Positions 23,101 through 35,200 of a DNA stretch of 64,000 nucleotides are shown in pieces. Source of the DNA: Tubiluchus corallicola (Eukaryota; Priapulida; Priapulimorpha; Priapulimorphida; Tubiluchidae). Position numbers and translations under genes: made by a program. Location of the stretch: contig JAQGDQ010000073.1 of assembly GCA_030141605.1 (NCBI GenBank), positions 124,001 to 188,000 of the forward strand, in the 5' to 3' direction. The notes beneath the pieces are model-generated. The model made no database searches, was not told the DNA's origin, and saw nothing but the letters and a program-made list of their open reading frames with translations. Numbering within the stretch: position 1 is the first letter of the stretch; each line of letters begins with the position of its first letter.

Positions 23101-25932
23101 TTAAATTATCCATCAGCATGGTAAATTATTGAGCCGATCAGGCCATGAGAATAACTCAATTTATAAGAAAATGCAAAAATAAAATATTTTAAAGCTCATT
23201 GTTACAGCAGAATTATTTGCTTGTTGCAACCATATTTCGTTCAGTTGCCATTACGACAATATCCAACACTCAAAGGGCACCAGCTAAACGCATGCAGCAG
23301 ATTAAGCATTTCAGTCCCACTGCTGAGTTGCTCATTAGAACTGTTTTGCTGCACTATTTATCTCGTACCTTAATGAGCAGTCTTGCTAAATTTTCGTCGT
23401 GTTCAGGCAAGGTGTTGGTTTGCAGCGAAGACTGCGAAGATGAATGAACATTTACCATTTACGAACTTTTTATTCTCACTAAGCAGTGGTCATCTGTTTA
23501 GAGTAGAACCTGTTCTAGTAATCGTAACAACGAGCATGAATATATGAAGAACAATTGAAAATCCACAACATTATATTGTAGTTATATTAAACTCACTTAG
23601 CTTTCTGTGCCCTATCTGAAAAATTTATGGATTTGTGGGTGCTACTTTGTGGTTCAGGCAGGTGGAACTGTTGCACCTTAACTAAGAATCATTAACTTAT
23701 GTAACTCAGCAAGGATTCAAAGTTCCATTAAAACATCTGGTTTTTATTTTACTTTACTGATAAAATTAATGAAGTCCTAAAAATCAAACAAATGATTATA
23801 ATTAAATCATGAAGTCCTGTGGGTAATATCTTTTGATATGCAAAGTAATTGATAAGACAACAAAATAATTTTTTTAGCAGCAATACCTACGTATTTTATG
23901 TGACTTGTGATCGATTGGTGATCAAATCGTCGTGGTGAACAACAAAGTTTGCTGTGATCAGCCCATCACTAGTAGTTAGCCAATTTCAGGTGGGCATTTG
24001 TTTGGAAAAAACTTAATTCGTCGACCAGTCGGCTTTTGAAATTCCAATATCAGAAGGTTTTTGTAAATTTTTTTTACAAATAAATAATTTCTTGTTGCCA
24101 ATTACACATTTGCAAATGACAGATTCAGCATATTTTACATTTTACAATATTATAAACTGTGTCTGTCGCTACAATTAGTCCACCTCGAGTTTTTTGCAGC
24201 TGTCATTTGCTGTTGCTGTCCTTCAAAAATTGGTTCAAAATAGCAATGATCAAAATCATTTGAGTAGTAAGTATTAATTAACAAAGAAGCACAACTCTCA
24301 CACTTGACACGACCTGTTAGAAAATGTAAGAGATGTAACCAACATTGTAAAACAAAACGTTACGTTGTCATATATCAACCGTGTTGTTGAGTTTTCATCA
24401 TCAATGGCCTAATCACTAAGGCCATTTTCCACATACTGTTGTCTACTTTATGTAATATTCACCTTTTTTCCATACATATTGTTGTTTAGACATTCATTAA
24501 ACAAATTGTTACCCTCAGTTTTACTCTTTCCAGGCCTTGCCAGTAAACCCCAAACCATTTCTAAACGGACTAACAGGAAAACCCATTATGGTGAAGTTAA
24601 AGTGGGGCATGGAGTACAAGGGATATTTGGTGTCTGTGGACGGTTATATGAATTTACAGGTTTCTAAAGTACCATATTAATGTCAGATGAAAGAATAACT
24701 TGTTCATTATTATTTAGGTTTTTCTGGAAATGTGCTGCATAAATTTAATGATATTAAGAAAGTAATTGCTAGACACATAGCAGCTGCAGCTCAGTAAAGC
24801 TGCAGTGATATTAAAATCTGTGACATATTGCTGATAAAATGTGCTTGGATTTTTAACTGCTTGAAGGTATGAACTGAATCAAGTGCTTCTTCAATGAATG
24901 CATCATTATTTGCTGGCTAATTGCTTAGATGTTTTGCCCACGTAAAATTTTATGGCATTAGTGTCAAGCACTTCCACCTTAAGCATTAAAATGGTGAGGT
25001 TTTTAATGTAAGAGACTAACATCATTTGTCAAAAGCTAATAAGCTTTGTTCTTTTACTGATGATAGACATGCTTTTGGGAGATGGTTGGTACTGTGTTTT
25101 TTTTATTCACCAAATCAGTGAAGCTTTTTCACCATTTTGATCAAAAACGTAGTATCCCAAAACTAAATTATATTATAGTACTTTTAAAATAATAAATTAT
25201 ACTTTTCTCTGTTTCAGCTTGCAAACACAGAGGAATATATAGATGGTTTATTAACTGGTAATCTTGGTGAAGTCCTAATAAGGTATTGTTCGTCTGTCCA
25301 TAAATTATACTTTTAAACTGCTAACTTGCCTAAGGCGTTGCATTGATGATAATTTAAAAAGTCAGATTGCTGATTTGACTTCATGCAGCAATAATAAGTT
25401 AAGTGGATTCTCCGACATTATTCTAAGAAGTAGGAGAACCTCAACCAATTTTTATGCATTCAGGTATTTGCTTACTGTTTCAAATATTTCTGTGTTATGA
25501 GTGTGGAGGATAAAGGTATCACAGAGCACTTGTGAACAAATAATTTGCTGGTTCTGGAACAATTCACCTAAGAATTTTTGAAATGTGGTGTGAAGCATTT
25601 ATTGTTATTTATATAATCATAGTAGGCATGGAATTATATTTGAGTTTGTTAGTTTACTGCTTGTAGTAAAAATGGTGTTTATGCGAGGAATTGTTTATCT
25701 GAAGTATTTCCATAGGTTAGTTGTAAAATTCCAACTAAAATTTTTATTAGAACAAAATTGAAATGGCTTTGATAATGTTACAGATTTAAAGACTGATGCT
25801 GTTTTGTGTGTTGTACAGACAATCTGCATGCTGGGTTTTTGACTATATTCGGTTTGATTTTTCAGGTGTAATAATGTACTGTATGTTCGAGGTGTGGAAG
25901 AAGAAGATGAAGAAGGAGAAATGAGAGAATAG
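20153..25932 (+). CDS. SNRPF: SNRPF, small nuclear ribonucleoprotein Sm F (4 exons)
   Basis: Sm F is one of the seven proteins of the ring that binds the U-rich Sm site of U1, U2, U4 and U5 snRNAs. Exons 2-4 are certain: 24534-24659, 25218-25282 and 25866-25932. They encode [20 protein letters not shown] (Sm1 start), [19 protein letters not shown] (Sm1 end), [20 protein letters not shown] (linker) and [20 protein letters not shown] (Sm2 and acidic tail). Exon 1 is inferred: ATGGCAGCG|GTAAG at 20153-20161 gives MAA in the right phase, leaving a 4.4-kb first intron. Vertebrate genes likewise split off only the first few residues. The total is then 88 aa (human 86). The exon 2 donor, GTTTCT, is weak. 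LINE and transposase remnants sit in intron 1. Confidence 0.92.
20996..21500 (-). mobile_element. LINE 3' end: reverse transcriptase C-terminus, 3' UTR and TTATC tail
   Basis: On the minus strand, the frame [20 protein letters not shown] then [18 protein letters not shown] ends with TAA at 21312-21314. It matches the SFS..GA.LWN.LP..LR....L..FK end of LINE ORF2. A 300-bp 3' UTR follows and finishes in AAATAAATATTATCTTATC, a short simple-repeat tail typical of LINE 3' ends. It lies in SNRPF intron 1 and is 5'-truncated. Confidence 0.65.
22882..23119 (-). pseudogene. Decayed transposase-derived fragment (THAP/P-element-like?)
   Basis: On the minus strand, the frame includes [20 protein letters not shown]. 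It recalls the conserved I...Y..IRL..Y.K block of THAP/P-element-like transposase-derived proteins, followed after a frameshift by [12 protein letters not shown]. It is isolated within SNRPF intron 1 and clearly broken. The family assignment is tentative. Confidence 0.3.
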
Positions 25933-26120
25933 CAAATATGGTTCGATGCTTTACTGTAGCTGTAAATCCCTTGTATATTAAGCGACTTTTCCTCTCTTAT
26001 CTAAGTTTATGTACATTGTGTATAACTGTGTCATTTTAATGTCAGAGGTGTTTCAAATTTGTGTGAGTTTAAGTAGCCTCGAGAATTTCTTTATGTAAAA
26101 ACAAAAAACGTAAAATTTTA

Positions 26121-26126
26121 AATAAA
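26121..26126 (+). terminator. SNRPF poly(A) signal
   Basis: AATAAA lies about 190 nt after the SNRPF stop codon and is followed by T-rich DNA. Confidence 0.55.
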
Positions 26127-27419
26127 CCCGTTTCTTTAATAGTTACTTTTAGAGTAATATAAATCATGTTTAATCTTCATTCTTTTAAATGTTGTATGCA
26201 GGTTCACTTTCAAGAAGGAAATTTAGTTTGTAATAGTTAAGCCAGTTTAAAGATGAGTAGGTAGGATGTTCAAATTTTAGGTTGAGTGTTTCAGAATTCC
26301 TGTTATTGTATTTGCCTATAATTACAAATTGAATTCGCCTGATTCTTCAAACTTTTTTTCTTAAAAAACTATTCCTTAAGATGTATCATAATGTGCATAT
26401 TTTTGAAATTGCACATTCCAGTTGTATCTTGGTTTCTCATGCCCCAACAGATATGTATCTTATTTTACGAAAGTTGATTTTTAATTTAATTTGTGTAAAC
26501 ATTTTTGGGGCTAACATGTTGCAGAAAATTGAACGTTTTTGTTTGGCAATTTTAGGTTCCTAATTTAGCACTTGAGCTGTGGAATAGGCCTAAGTAATAG
26601 GCAAAACAAAGCAATGAGAGCAAGTATATGAAGTTCTCCTCAGTCTAACTTGATCATTTTAGTCAGGCTGTTATATAGCGTTGTGCTTTTCTGTATGTCT
26701 GTGTATTAACAAGTTAAAAACAGCATTTATAATAAAATTTTAAAATACAGGCTGGAGTGCATTATTTTTTTATCATTGCAAATTGAAAAATTACCTGCGA
26801 GATTGCAAATGTCTGTTACAGCCTTGAGTTTTGATAATAAGTAGCTCATGTAATGACATAGGAAATGTGTAATTTTATAACAGCTAATGATATATTTTGA
26901 GATCAAACTATTGTGTGAGTGACTAAATTAAATGTTCATTTGAATGGCCGACTGGTGACCATAAAAACGAGGTAATAAAAACCCTAGTATTAGTCAAACT
27001 CTATTTTTGAAAACGTTATTGCTTAGTAAAAAGACTTTCTGTTCAGGATAAATACAATTTTAATACTACTTGATAAAATAAAAATGAGTCGCTGAAACTT
27101 CCCTGACTTAGTTTTGAATCTGACGTAAGCATAGCATTTGAGGCAGCAGTTAAATTAGTTACTGCTAGACAAAATGTGGTGCAATTTATATAATTATGTT
27201 AAGATACATATATAATTATATAAAAAATATGGTGTTTTTACTGGACTGTAGATGAAGTGAAGTTGTTGCGATAATAGCAGATTAATTTGTTGTTTGTTGC
27301 ACTTGAGAAACAATGGCACAGAAAGACGAGAATCAGACTTGCTTTGTTTCTTGACAATCTAATACATTACACTACGAGTAACATATTGTGACGTTACAAA
27401 AAAATGACAAAGTGAATTA
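26127..27419. other. Intergenic between SNRPF and ELAPOR, nothing recognised
   Basis: AT-rich DNA with only short open frames. A second AATAAA-like signal occurs near 26731 (ATAATAAAATTTTAAAATA) and might be an alternative 3' end. Confidence 0.4.
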
Positions 27420-27739
27420 GCAAAGCGACAAGCTGGTTTCGGTAGTTATGGTTACGTCATGGTGTCTTGGTTGTGCGTGGCAGTCAAACGTGCACGGCGG
27501 AGTGAAGGCGCGAAATATTGTGAAAGATGATAGGGATCGGGGTAAAAAAGTCAGTTAAGTTCCTGCATTGTGCTGTTAGGGGATAGTAGCGTCTGATTCT
27601 GTGTAAATTTCTTTGAATTGTTTCCTTTCCAGATTGCTTCTTCATTTTATCTTAATCTGCTGAATCGTCTTGCCGTAGTTTCTTTCATTGGTAACCTGTA
27701 TCCGATAATATGAATTATTGTTAGGAAAAGCCGGCAGAG
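27420..27739 (+). promoter_or_regulatory. Candidate promoter / 5' UTR exon of the ELAPOR gene
   Basis: A local CpG-rich patch (GCACGGCGGAGTGAAGGCGC) with a CRE-like TTACGTCA at 27452-27459 lies in AT-rich DNA. Possible donors follow: GATCGGG|GTAAAA at about 27540 and CAGA|GTAAGTATG ending an exon near 27739. The first ELAPOR coding exon begins with an acceptor only three bases before its ATG, so an upstream non-coding exon is expected. This is the best candidate seen. Confidence 0.4.
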
Positions 27740-28315
27740 TAAGTATGCTATACAGTTAAGATTTTACTGAAGCTTCAAAAGCAGCTATAGACTCGTTTAG
27801 AAACGTACTTACAAATAGTAAGCATTAAATAACAAATGCGAAACTCTGTCTGAGTGATCACGAACTGCAAACTGAACAAGGCAGGTATACAAACCAATCA
27901 GAAAATGAAAGCTTGTGTGTACTCTGTACGAGTAATGAAGGCAGCAAAAAAAACAGAATTGAAGATGAATTACATTAAAAGTCGTGTGTAGTTGTCAAAC
28001 CTACAAAGTAATATCACAGTAAGAGAGAAATACCGACTTTAACTTCACCTTTCTAAGAATCACCTTTTTTTACTGTTGTCATTCAATTCTGAGAACAAAA
28101 TTGACCTAAATGTGTTTAGAAAATTTATTACGGAGGTTATACGCGAAAGTTCAACTCAAATCCAGTTAGCTGTACCAAAGAAATAATACAAGAATGGTAG
28201 CTATACGAAGATAAAGCCATAATTAGAATTAACTTGATGAATAATGTCATTGTGAACATTTCCATTTACAGTCAACGTTTTGATTGTGAGTGCCACCTGG
28301 TGTTGAATGTCAGCC

Positions 28316-29055
28316 AACTGTGCACATTGACAGTTTTACTTATTGACTGTGCACACAGAGAAATTTGCTTATTGACTGTGCACACTGAGAGATTTGCTTA
28401 TTTACTGTGCACGCTGAAAGATTTACTGAGAGATTTACTTACTGACTGTGCACACTGAAAGTTTTACTTATTGACTTTGCACATTGAGATATTTACTTAT
28501 TGACTGTGCACACTGAGAGTTTTACTTGTTAACTGTGCACACTGAGAGATTTGCTTATTGACTGTGCACACTGAGAGATTTACTTATTAAATAAAGACAT
28601 TGAGAGATTTACTTGCTGATTGTGTACACTGAACGATTTACTTATTGACTGTGCACACTGAGAGATTTGCGTATTGACTATACACACAGAGTTTTACTTA
28701 TTGACTTTGCACTTTGAGAGATTTACTCATTGACTGTGCACATTAAAAGATTTACTTATTGACTGTGCATATTGAGAGATTTACTTATTGACTATGCACA
28801 TTGAGAGATTTACTTATTGATTGTACGCATTGAGAGATTTACTTATTGACTGTGCATATTGAGAGATTTACTTATTGACTGTGCACATTGAGAGATTTAC
28901 TTATTGATTGTACACATTGAGAGATTTACTTATTGATTGTGCACATTGAGAGATTTACTTACTGAATGTGCACATTGAGATATTTACTTACTGATTGTGC
29001 ACATTGAGAGATTTACTTACTGAATGTGCACATTGAGAGATTTTCTTATTGGCTG
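28316..29055. repeat. 29-bp minisatellite upstream of the ELAPOR coding start
   Basis: About 25 head-to-tail copies of a 29-bp unit, TTGAGAGATTTACTTATTG followed by ACTGTGCACA, run for about 740 bp and end about 200 bp before the first coding exon. Most units contain GTGCAC. Copies toward the right are more uniform than those at the left. The unit is not a multiple of three and the array is not coding. It probably lies in the intron behind the 5' UTR exon. Confidence 0.9.
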
Positions 29056-29259
29056 AATATTCGTTAACATGCACAAAAACTGAGTTACCAAGTGCTCCAT
29101 GAGAAATTAATTTCTGTTGAAAAAATGAATTTTATGGGATTATCTTAAAAGAAAAATATTCAGTGTGTGGTTATATTAAAAATCAATTGTCAGAGTGCCT
29201 ATTTGCTTTTCAGTTTTGAATTTTGTCACATAATTGACAATTATTTTATTTTCCAGATC

Positions 29260-32200
29260 ATGGGTGTTACTAGAGAAATCTTTCAAACATGTTTTATTTT
29301 TTGCATTGTCATCCTTGTGTCACTTGCTGGAAAATCAATTGCAGATGATCAATCAAAATTAAGAGAATGTAAACAAGTAAGTGTTTTATCTAAACGTGTG
29401 AATATTGCTGTTGCATAACATTGGATTATAATCTTGTGTGTTTAAAGAATGAGATTTCTTGTGAAGATCTAAATGTAGTGGCTGGCACAGTGCCAATTTT
29501 AGTTTTGAATTAAATTTCAGTAATTTCCAGTGTTCCTTAATAAATTGCTATACGTGAGTTATTTATTAATTGGCTAGGCTTTACGATTACGATGTGCCTG
29601 CCATGAGGAATGCCACTAAAAATAACAAAACAATTATAAAACATATAATGTCATTACCAAGAAATTCTGAAGGGGCGTAAAGTTTCAGCTTACTTTCCAT
29701 GTTATTAGTGTAAAACTCATCCCTCCTAAGTTTTTTTAATAGATCTGTTACTTGGTGACTGAGTTATTTAAATAATGACATCCAGACTGTAGTGATCCAA
29801 AATGATTTAGTTCTTGGTTAGATTAGTTATTTTCAAGAGATTGTATCAATTATAGGAACTAGTACTACCTTTGTTAAGTGGAAATGGTAAGTTACATCTA
29901 TAAAGTTTTTACTATTAGTAATAGTTCAACTGTACTGGTTGTTTTGTTCTTGAGGAATAAGTTAAATAATTGTAAAAATCTGTCTGCTGATTTGTTCATG
30001 CGATACGATTATTGGAGTGAGAGATACTCCTGTTGTTCTTCATGCAGGCATGTTTTCATTTTGATCTGCTTACATTTTGTAATGATTTTTTGTCATTATA
30101 GGAGGATTTCCATTATGAGTTTACAGAATGTGATCGGGCAGGTGGACGTTGGCGTGTCCAAGTACCAAATCCAAATGTATGTCAGGGCGGCGTGCCAAAG
30201 CCACCCGTCAGAGGAAAAGATTGCAGTAAGACCTGACATACATTGAATATATTATTTATTTACAGTAGATTAATTGTGTAGAAACAAACTTGGGTTGTTG
30301 TGAAAAGTGTTTTGCATTTTCCTCTATTGCCACTTCACATCAAAGGAGATGACTTTGCTCTTATTATAGTGGAATTATGATTTTCAGTTATACTCAAAAT
30401 ACCTAAAGCATTTTCTTGAAATTAATTAATTGTTGCATCACAAACATTTTTAATTGCAACCATTTTGATCTTTTTAAAATTTCTGCTCAACTTTGTATGA
30501 AGCTCATCTTGTATTTGTACAAAGTGTATGGATCACAATTAGATTTGTGATTTGTCGATATTTCAGAAATACCACTAATGTGTAATTTATGTGTCTATTA
30601 TGTTTAATTAGTATAATTTATAAAGTAAGTAACATCTATATTTGTGGTATCAATATTGAAAATCATAATAGAATATTAAGATATTCAGCCAATAAAAGTT
30701 TAAAAAACATACATATTTGGGGACAAGTTAAAAACTAAACTGCGGGTGCATGAAAGACGTATTTAGAAAACATATTTAGAAAAGGTCGATGATAAAGTAG
30801 ACTCAACACAGTTGGCATTCTGTTATACACCGACAGTGACTCAAAATGAATGGAAAGAACCCAAGAGCCAGAACCGACATGCTGTGACAAGACATGCGTT
30901 TCATGCGTTCTGCCATAAAATCTGCTGCAATCGGTGTTTTGATCCAAAACAAACTTGTATATGTAAGCTTTGTAACTCAAAAGCTGGTAGATACCATCGC
31001 TTGACATGTACAACAAATACTATTTCCCTATACCAGTGGGCATGCAGCTAATTAATTTAAGGTCTGTTGTTCTTGCCAGTTAGAGTTAAACATTCTTTTT
31101 TAATGTTTAATCGTTAAACTATATTAGACTAACTTATGTAGTTTTATAATGTGTGTGTTTTAAATTACCAAACATGGTGCAATAAAATAAAATACTAAAA
31201 TTAAAATAAAACGTGAAAAAATAGAAAATAACTTTAAATTTGAAACTTTATATGTTTAATACAGAATAGCTAACAGCAAGGTTGAATAATTTAATATAGC
31301 CTGGGGTAAATGAATTTTGCATTACCGTGTAAGTTGTCATATTGGTGAGTTGCCCGTTTAAATCTTGGATATTTAATGTTGAATATTCAGTTTTGATCAC
31401 TAAGATTTTACTTTACTTACTTTCCTCCTTTTTATACAAATTTGTTGCATTTACTGTTGACAGACACCTTTCTAACCCAGTAAACCCCTTTTTTCATTTT
31501 ACTGAGTTCTGTTATAAGAAAGCCGTTTATGATTTTTTAGGTTACTCGTGTAGAAAAGGACAATACCTCGATGTGCAAGGTGACCAAGACTGTCACAACT
31601 GTCCAAAGGGAACCTATTCCCTCGGAGGTGGTGTTCGCTTTGTGGAGTGGAACAAGTTGCCTGAAGGGTTTCGCACGTTGACGGATAGATATGGAGATAT
31701 TGCAGACATTGAATACGAGTACTTTGATTCTTCGACTGCATTACCAGGTGGTGACAATTGCACAAAGTGAGTCGACATAATCTTTTCGGAAACTTTGAAA
31801 CAATTTTCTGTCAACAAAAGCGTGGGCAGAACCGTTGCTGCTTTAGCATTCAGTTAGATAGTTATGTCTTTGCTTATAAACTGTATTTATTGTTGTAGTT
31901 AGATGTTTTTTTCACCTGTTATTATTTGATGTTTGTAGAATTAAGTTAAATTTTAGCATTTTTTGCTGAGTTTTTTAGGTTTTTAATCATCGAAGTGCCT
32001 AGTATTGCGTGATATATTTGCTTTCCTAACTGAATTACAGTGCTAGTTTTTTATCATCATTGTTTATTGTCTGGAATGGATATTAAGTCATTACTGTAGC
32101 CTTTGTTTTGGTTTGTCTTAAACCGATTATGAAGCTCACTAAATCAAATTGCAGGTCAGTTTGGACGCCTAAAGGCGATGTTATATCATCTGCAGCAGAT

Positions 32201-35200
32201 CTATGCCCGCAGAGTTTAGTTTATACAGCTCATTTGGTTAAGCCTGGTACCGTTTCTTATACTTACCAGTTCACCGACGTTGGTGTTCTGTTCAACTTTC
32301 ATGTAAGTAAGCAGTTTAAATTTGCTTGTTTTTTGTGTGTTCTTTAAATCTTTTTAGTTAAAGTGTTTGAAGTATAAATTAAAATTATCTTTATAATGAG
32401 GAAATGACCGACTGAGTTTCCTTTTCCAGATTCAGAATGATGAATGCGAAATATATGCAGATACAGCAGCTAAATGGCCACGTCACACAGCTGAAGGTGA
32501 ATGGAAAACTGTAACGGCAAGTGCAATTAGCCTAATAAAGACCTTAATGTTTTGCATTATTATATTTCTCCTCATTTTAGTGATTACAGCTTGCTAATCG
32601 GCTGTGCTATCTAGTACTATTATTGGTTGAACTTTAAAATTTTCTAAATAAAGAGTAATACTCTACAGCTACCCTAACATTTGTCTTCTCCACTTGTTTT
32701 GTAAATTTGTGTATTTTGCCGGCCATGTATCATTGGTATCAAACATACAGTTACTGTAAACAAAGTATCTACCTCATGTTGCACTAGTTGATCTGTTTTC
32801 TGTGTGACCAATTATCATACAAATATAGTGCAAACTAAGTGCACCTTGCACCTCTTTTATGTTTGCAGGTAAAATTAGATGCAGGGAAAAATGTGCTTTA
32901 CTGGCGAACAATTGGCATAAATTTTGACAGTCAGCGAGCCCTTCAACCTGTGTTAATTTCACGCATTGAGATTACTGGTAAGTGGGTAGTTGATCTTGGA
33001 TCTACGAAGTTTCCTTTGCAAAATGTGCAGTTTGAGGATCAAACAAGCTTTTGCACATTTCAATAATTGCGAATGGTTTTATTTTCATTTGGTTGCACAG
33101 TTGTGGACAAATTATTTTGAATATATTGTCACCGCTTCAGGATAAGCAGTAGACGCAACGTATTCTCGACTCTCTTCTTACAATTAAGATTTTTGTCTAA
33201 AATTTCAGGTGTGGCTTATACTTCTGGCTGTACACCGTGTGAAAAGGGAACATATGCAGCCAATGAGGGCTCCTCCAATTGTGTGCAATGTCCCAAAAAC
33301 ACCTTTTCTGATCGTGGCTCTTCCCAGTGTGTCCAGTGTAATGCTACTCAATATGCTGGTGAGTGGATTTGTTAAAGTATAATTTGTGTGCAACATTTAC
33401 AATGCTAAATATACTCATACCTATGATCAAGCTTGCTTTAGTTTTTTGTTGTTACTGTAGACATTTGAATCATCGACACAGACTTTTTAGTCAGTTATAT
33501 GTGTATCTTGTAGTATTAGTAATGATTAAAAAAATACAATTTTTTTTTGTTTCATATAACCTTAACTTCAAGATTACCAGTCATTTATGCTATTAACTTG
33601 CATTTGTCCATTTTTTCCAAATTTGACCAAAGGGATTTAAACTAGGAACCTTTGGATTAAGAGTACATTGGTATCACGAACATTTCTTTTTATGTAAAAA
33701 CCATTACATATCTAAAATTTGGTGTTTTACACGTAATTTTCAGAAAGTTTTATTATAGATCACTTACCATGTTTTGCAATTGCTGCAAAGTGCAGTTTTA
33801 ACAGCTAACGATGTACTATTCACATGTAGCATCTTGTGCATAGGTAATGTCTTTCTAATGTCATTCTCGGAGTAAAACTTTATTACAACACTTTATGGTT
33901 AGACAATTGACATATTTAAATTTGACCATTTGACAGCTGGATGATTTTTTTGGGTGTTTTTTTAACAATAAAAATTTTCTTTGCTAAAAAACCTCAGGAT
34001 TCTTTAATGAGTTCTTTTTCTTATTATTCAGAAATTCGCAGGTTTAAAGTACCGTATTTTCCCGTGTATAAGAGACCCTTTTTTGCTCAGAATTTTCACT
34101 TTAAAAATAGGGGGTCTCTTATACATGGGAGTAAGTCTTTTCAATAAGATGCATAAATTGTGACACTAATGATTTTAAAGAAATAAGTGCTCTACAACTG
34201 TTTTGCGTGTCGCGTTCGACTATGAAGCGGTTGTAAGCAATACAAGCATCGTGACACAGGCATCAGAATTTTTGCCTAAAAATTGAAGGGGTCTCTTATA
34301 CACAAGGGTCTCTTATACACGGGAAAATACGGTAGTTTTTTAATACTGATTTGCTTTTATTTCTTTGTTTAGCTGCTGGTTCATCAAAATGCAATGAGAA
34401 GCAGCCCTGTAAGAAGAGTGATTACTACCAAATTCGCAGTCCATGTGACAAAAACAAAATGGTATATTGCTTTACAGTAGTTTACTTATTTTTCTTCGCA
34501 AAAAGCACTATTATAATTATTAGTATTTCATTTTTTGTAAAATGACTACTTCTATTTTCTCATTTCTTTATCCTGCAGCAGTGTGGAAAAATTTTGATTG
34601 ATGGTTGGGATTTTTTTGTTTCTTATTTTTATAGACCACAGTAATGTATCAGTGGGTGCAGCCACATATCTGCAACAACGCTTTGAAAGAGTCAGTCAAG
34701 TTGCCAAAGCCTGAAAAAAGACAAAAGTGTCCACCTTGCAACCCCGGAATGCAGTTTTCCAACTCCTCCATTTGCGTGTTTTGTCCAGCTAACCAGTTCT
34801 CTGATGGCAAATCCGGTGAGCAGATACTTTTCATTCTTTCCTTGCATCTGTTTTTATGTGCAGTGCATCAGTGATGCAAATGGTATAAGGTTAAATAACT
34901 GTTCTCCAGATGTCGAACAATTTCCTAGGAGTATAATAAATGTATAGTGAGTCAATTTATACATGTGCTTACAATATTATAAAAAAACAACTTTTATTAA
35001 ACTTCAAGTTACAAAATATTAAAAAACATGGCTCCAAACTTTTTGACTGCAGCCTGTAGTAATCTTCAGAAATAGACTACACAAACAAAGAACTAGTTTT
35101 AAGGACAGAGCCTACAGTACACAGACATTATTCACTAACAATGTATTTACAAGCAAGCCAAAAAGTAACTTTAAACGCTTTCATGAATATGTGAACATGT

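Noticed and set aside
23199-23447. 82-codon plus-strand ORF in SNRPF intron 1
   Set aside because: No recognisable motif; it lies next to a decayed transposase on the other strand and may be its antisense.
28234-28458. 74-codon ORF with repeated DCAH/LLTVHTER units
   Set aside because: It is a translation of the start of the 29-bp minisatellite; the unit is not a multiple of three and the frame breaks at once.
28316-29055. CRISPR-like regular repeat
   Set aside because: The repeats are directly abutting with no unique spacers, in a eukaryotic genome; it is a minisatellite.
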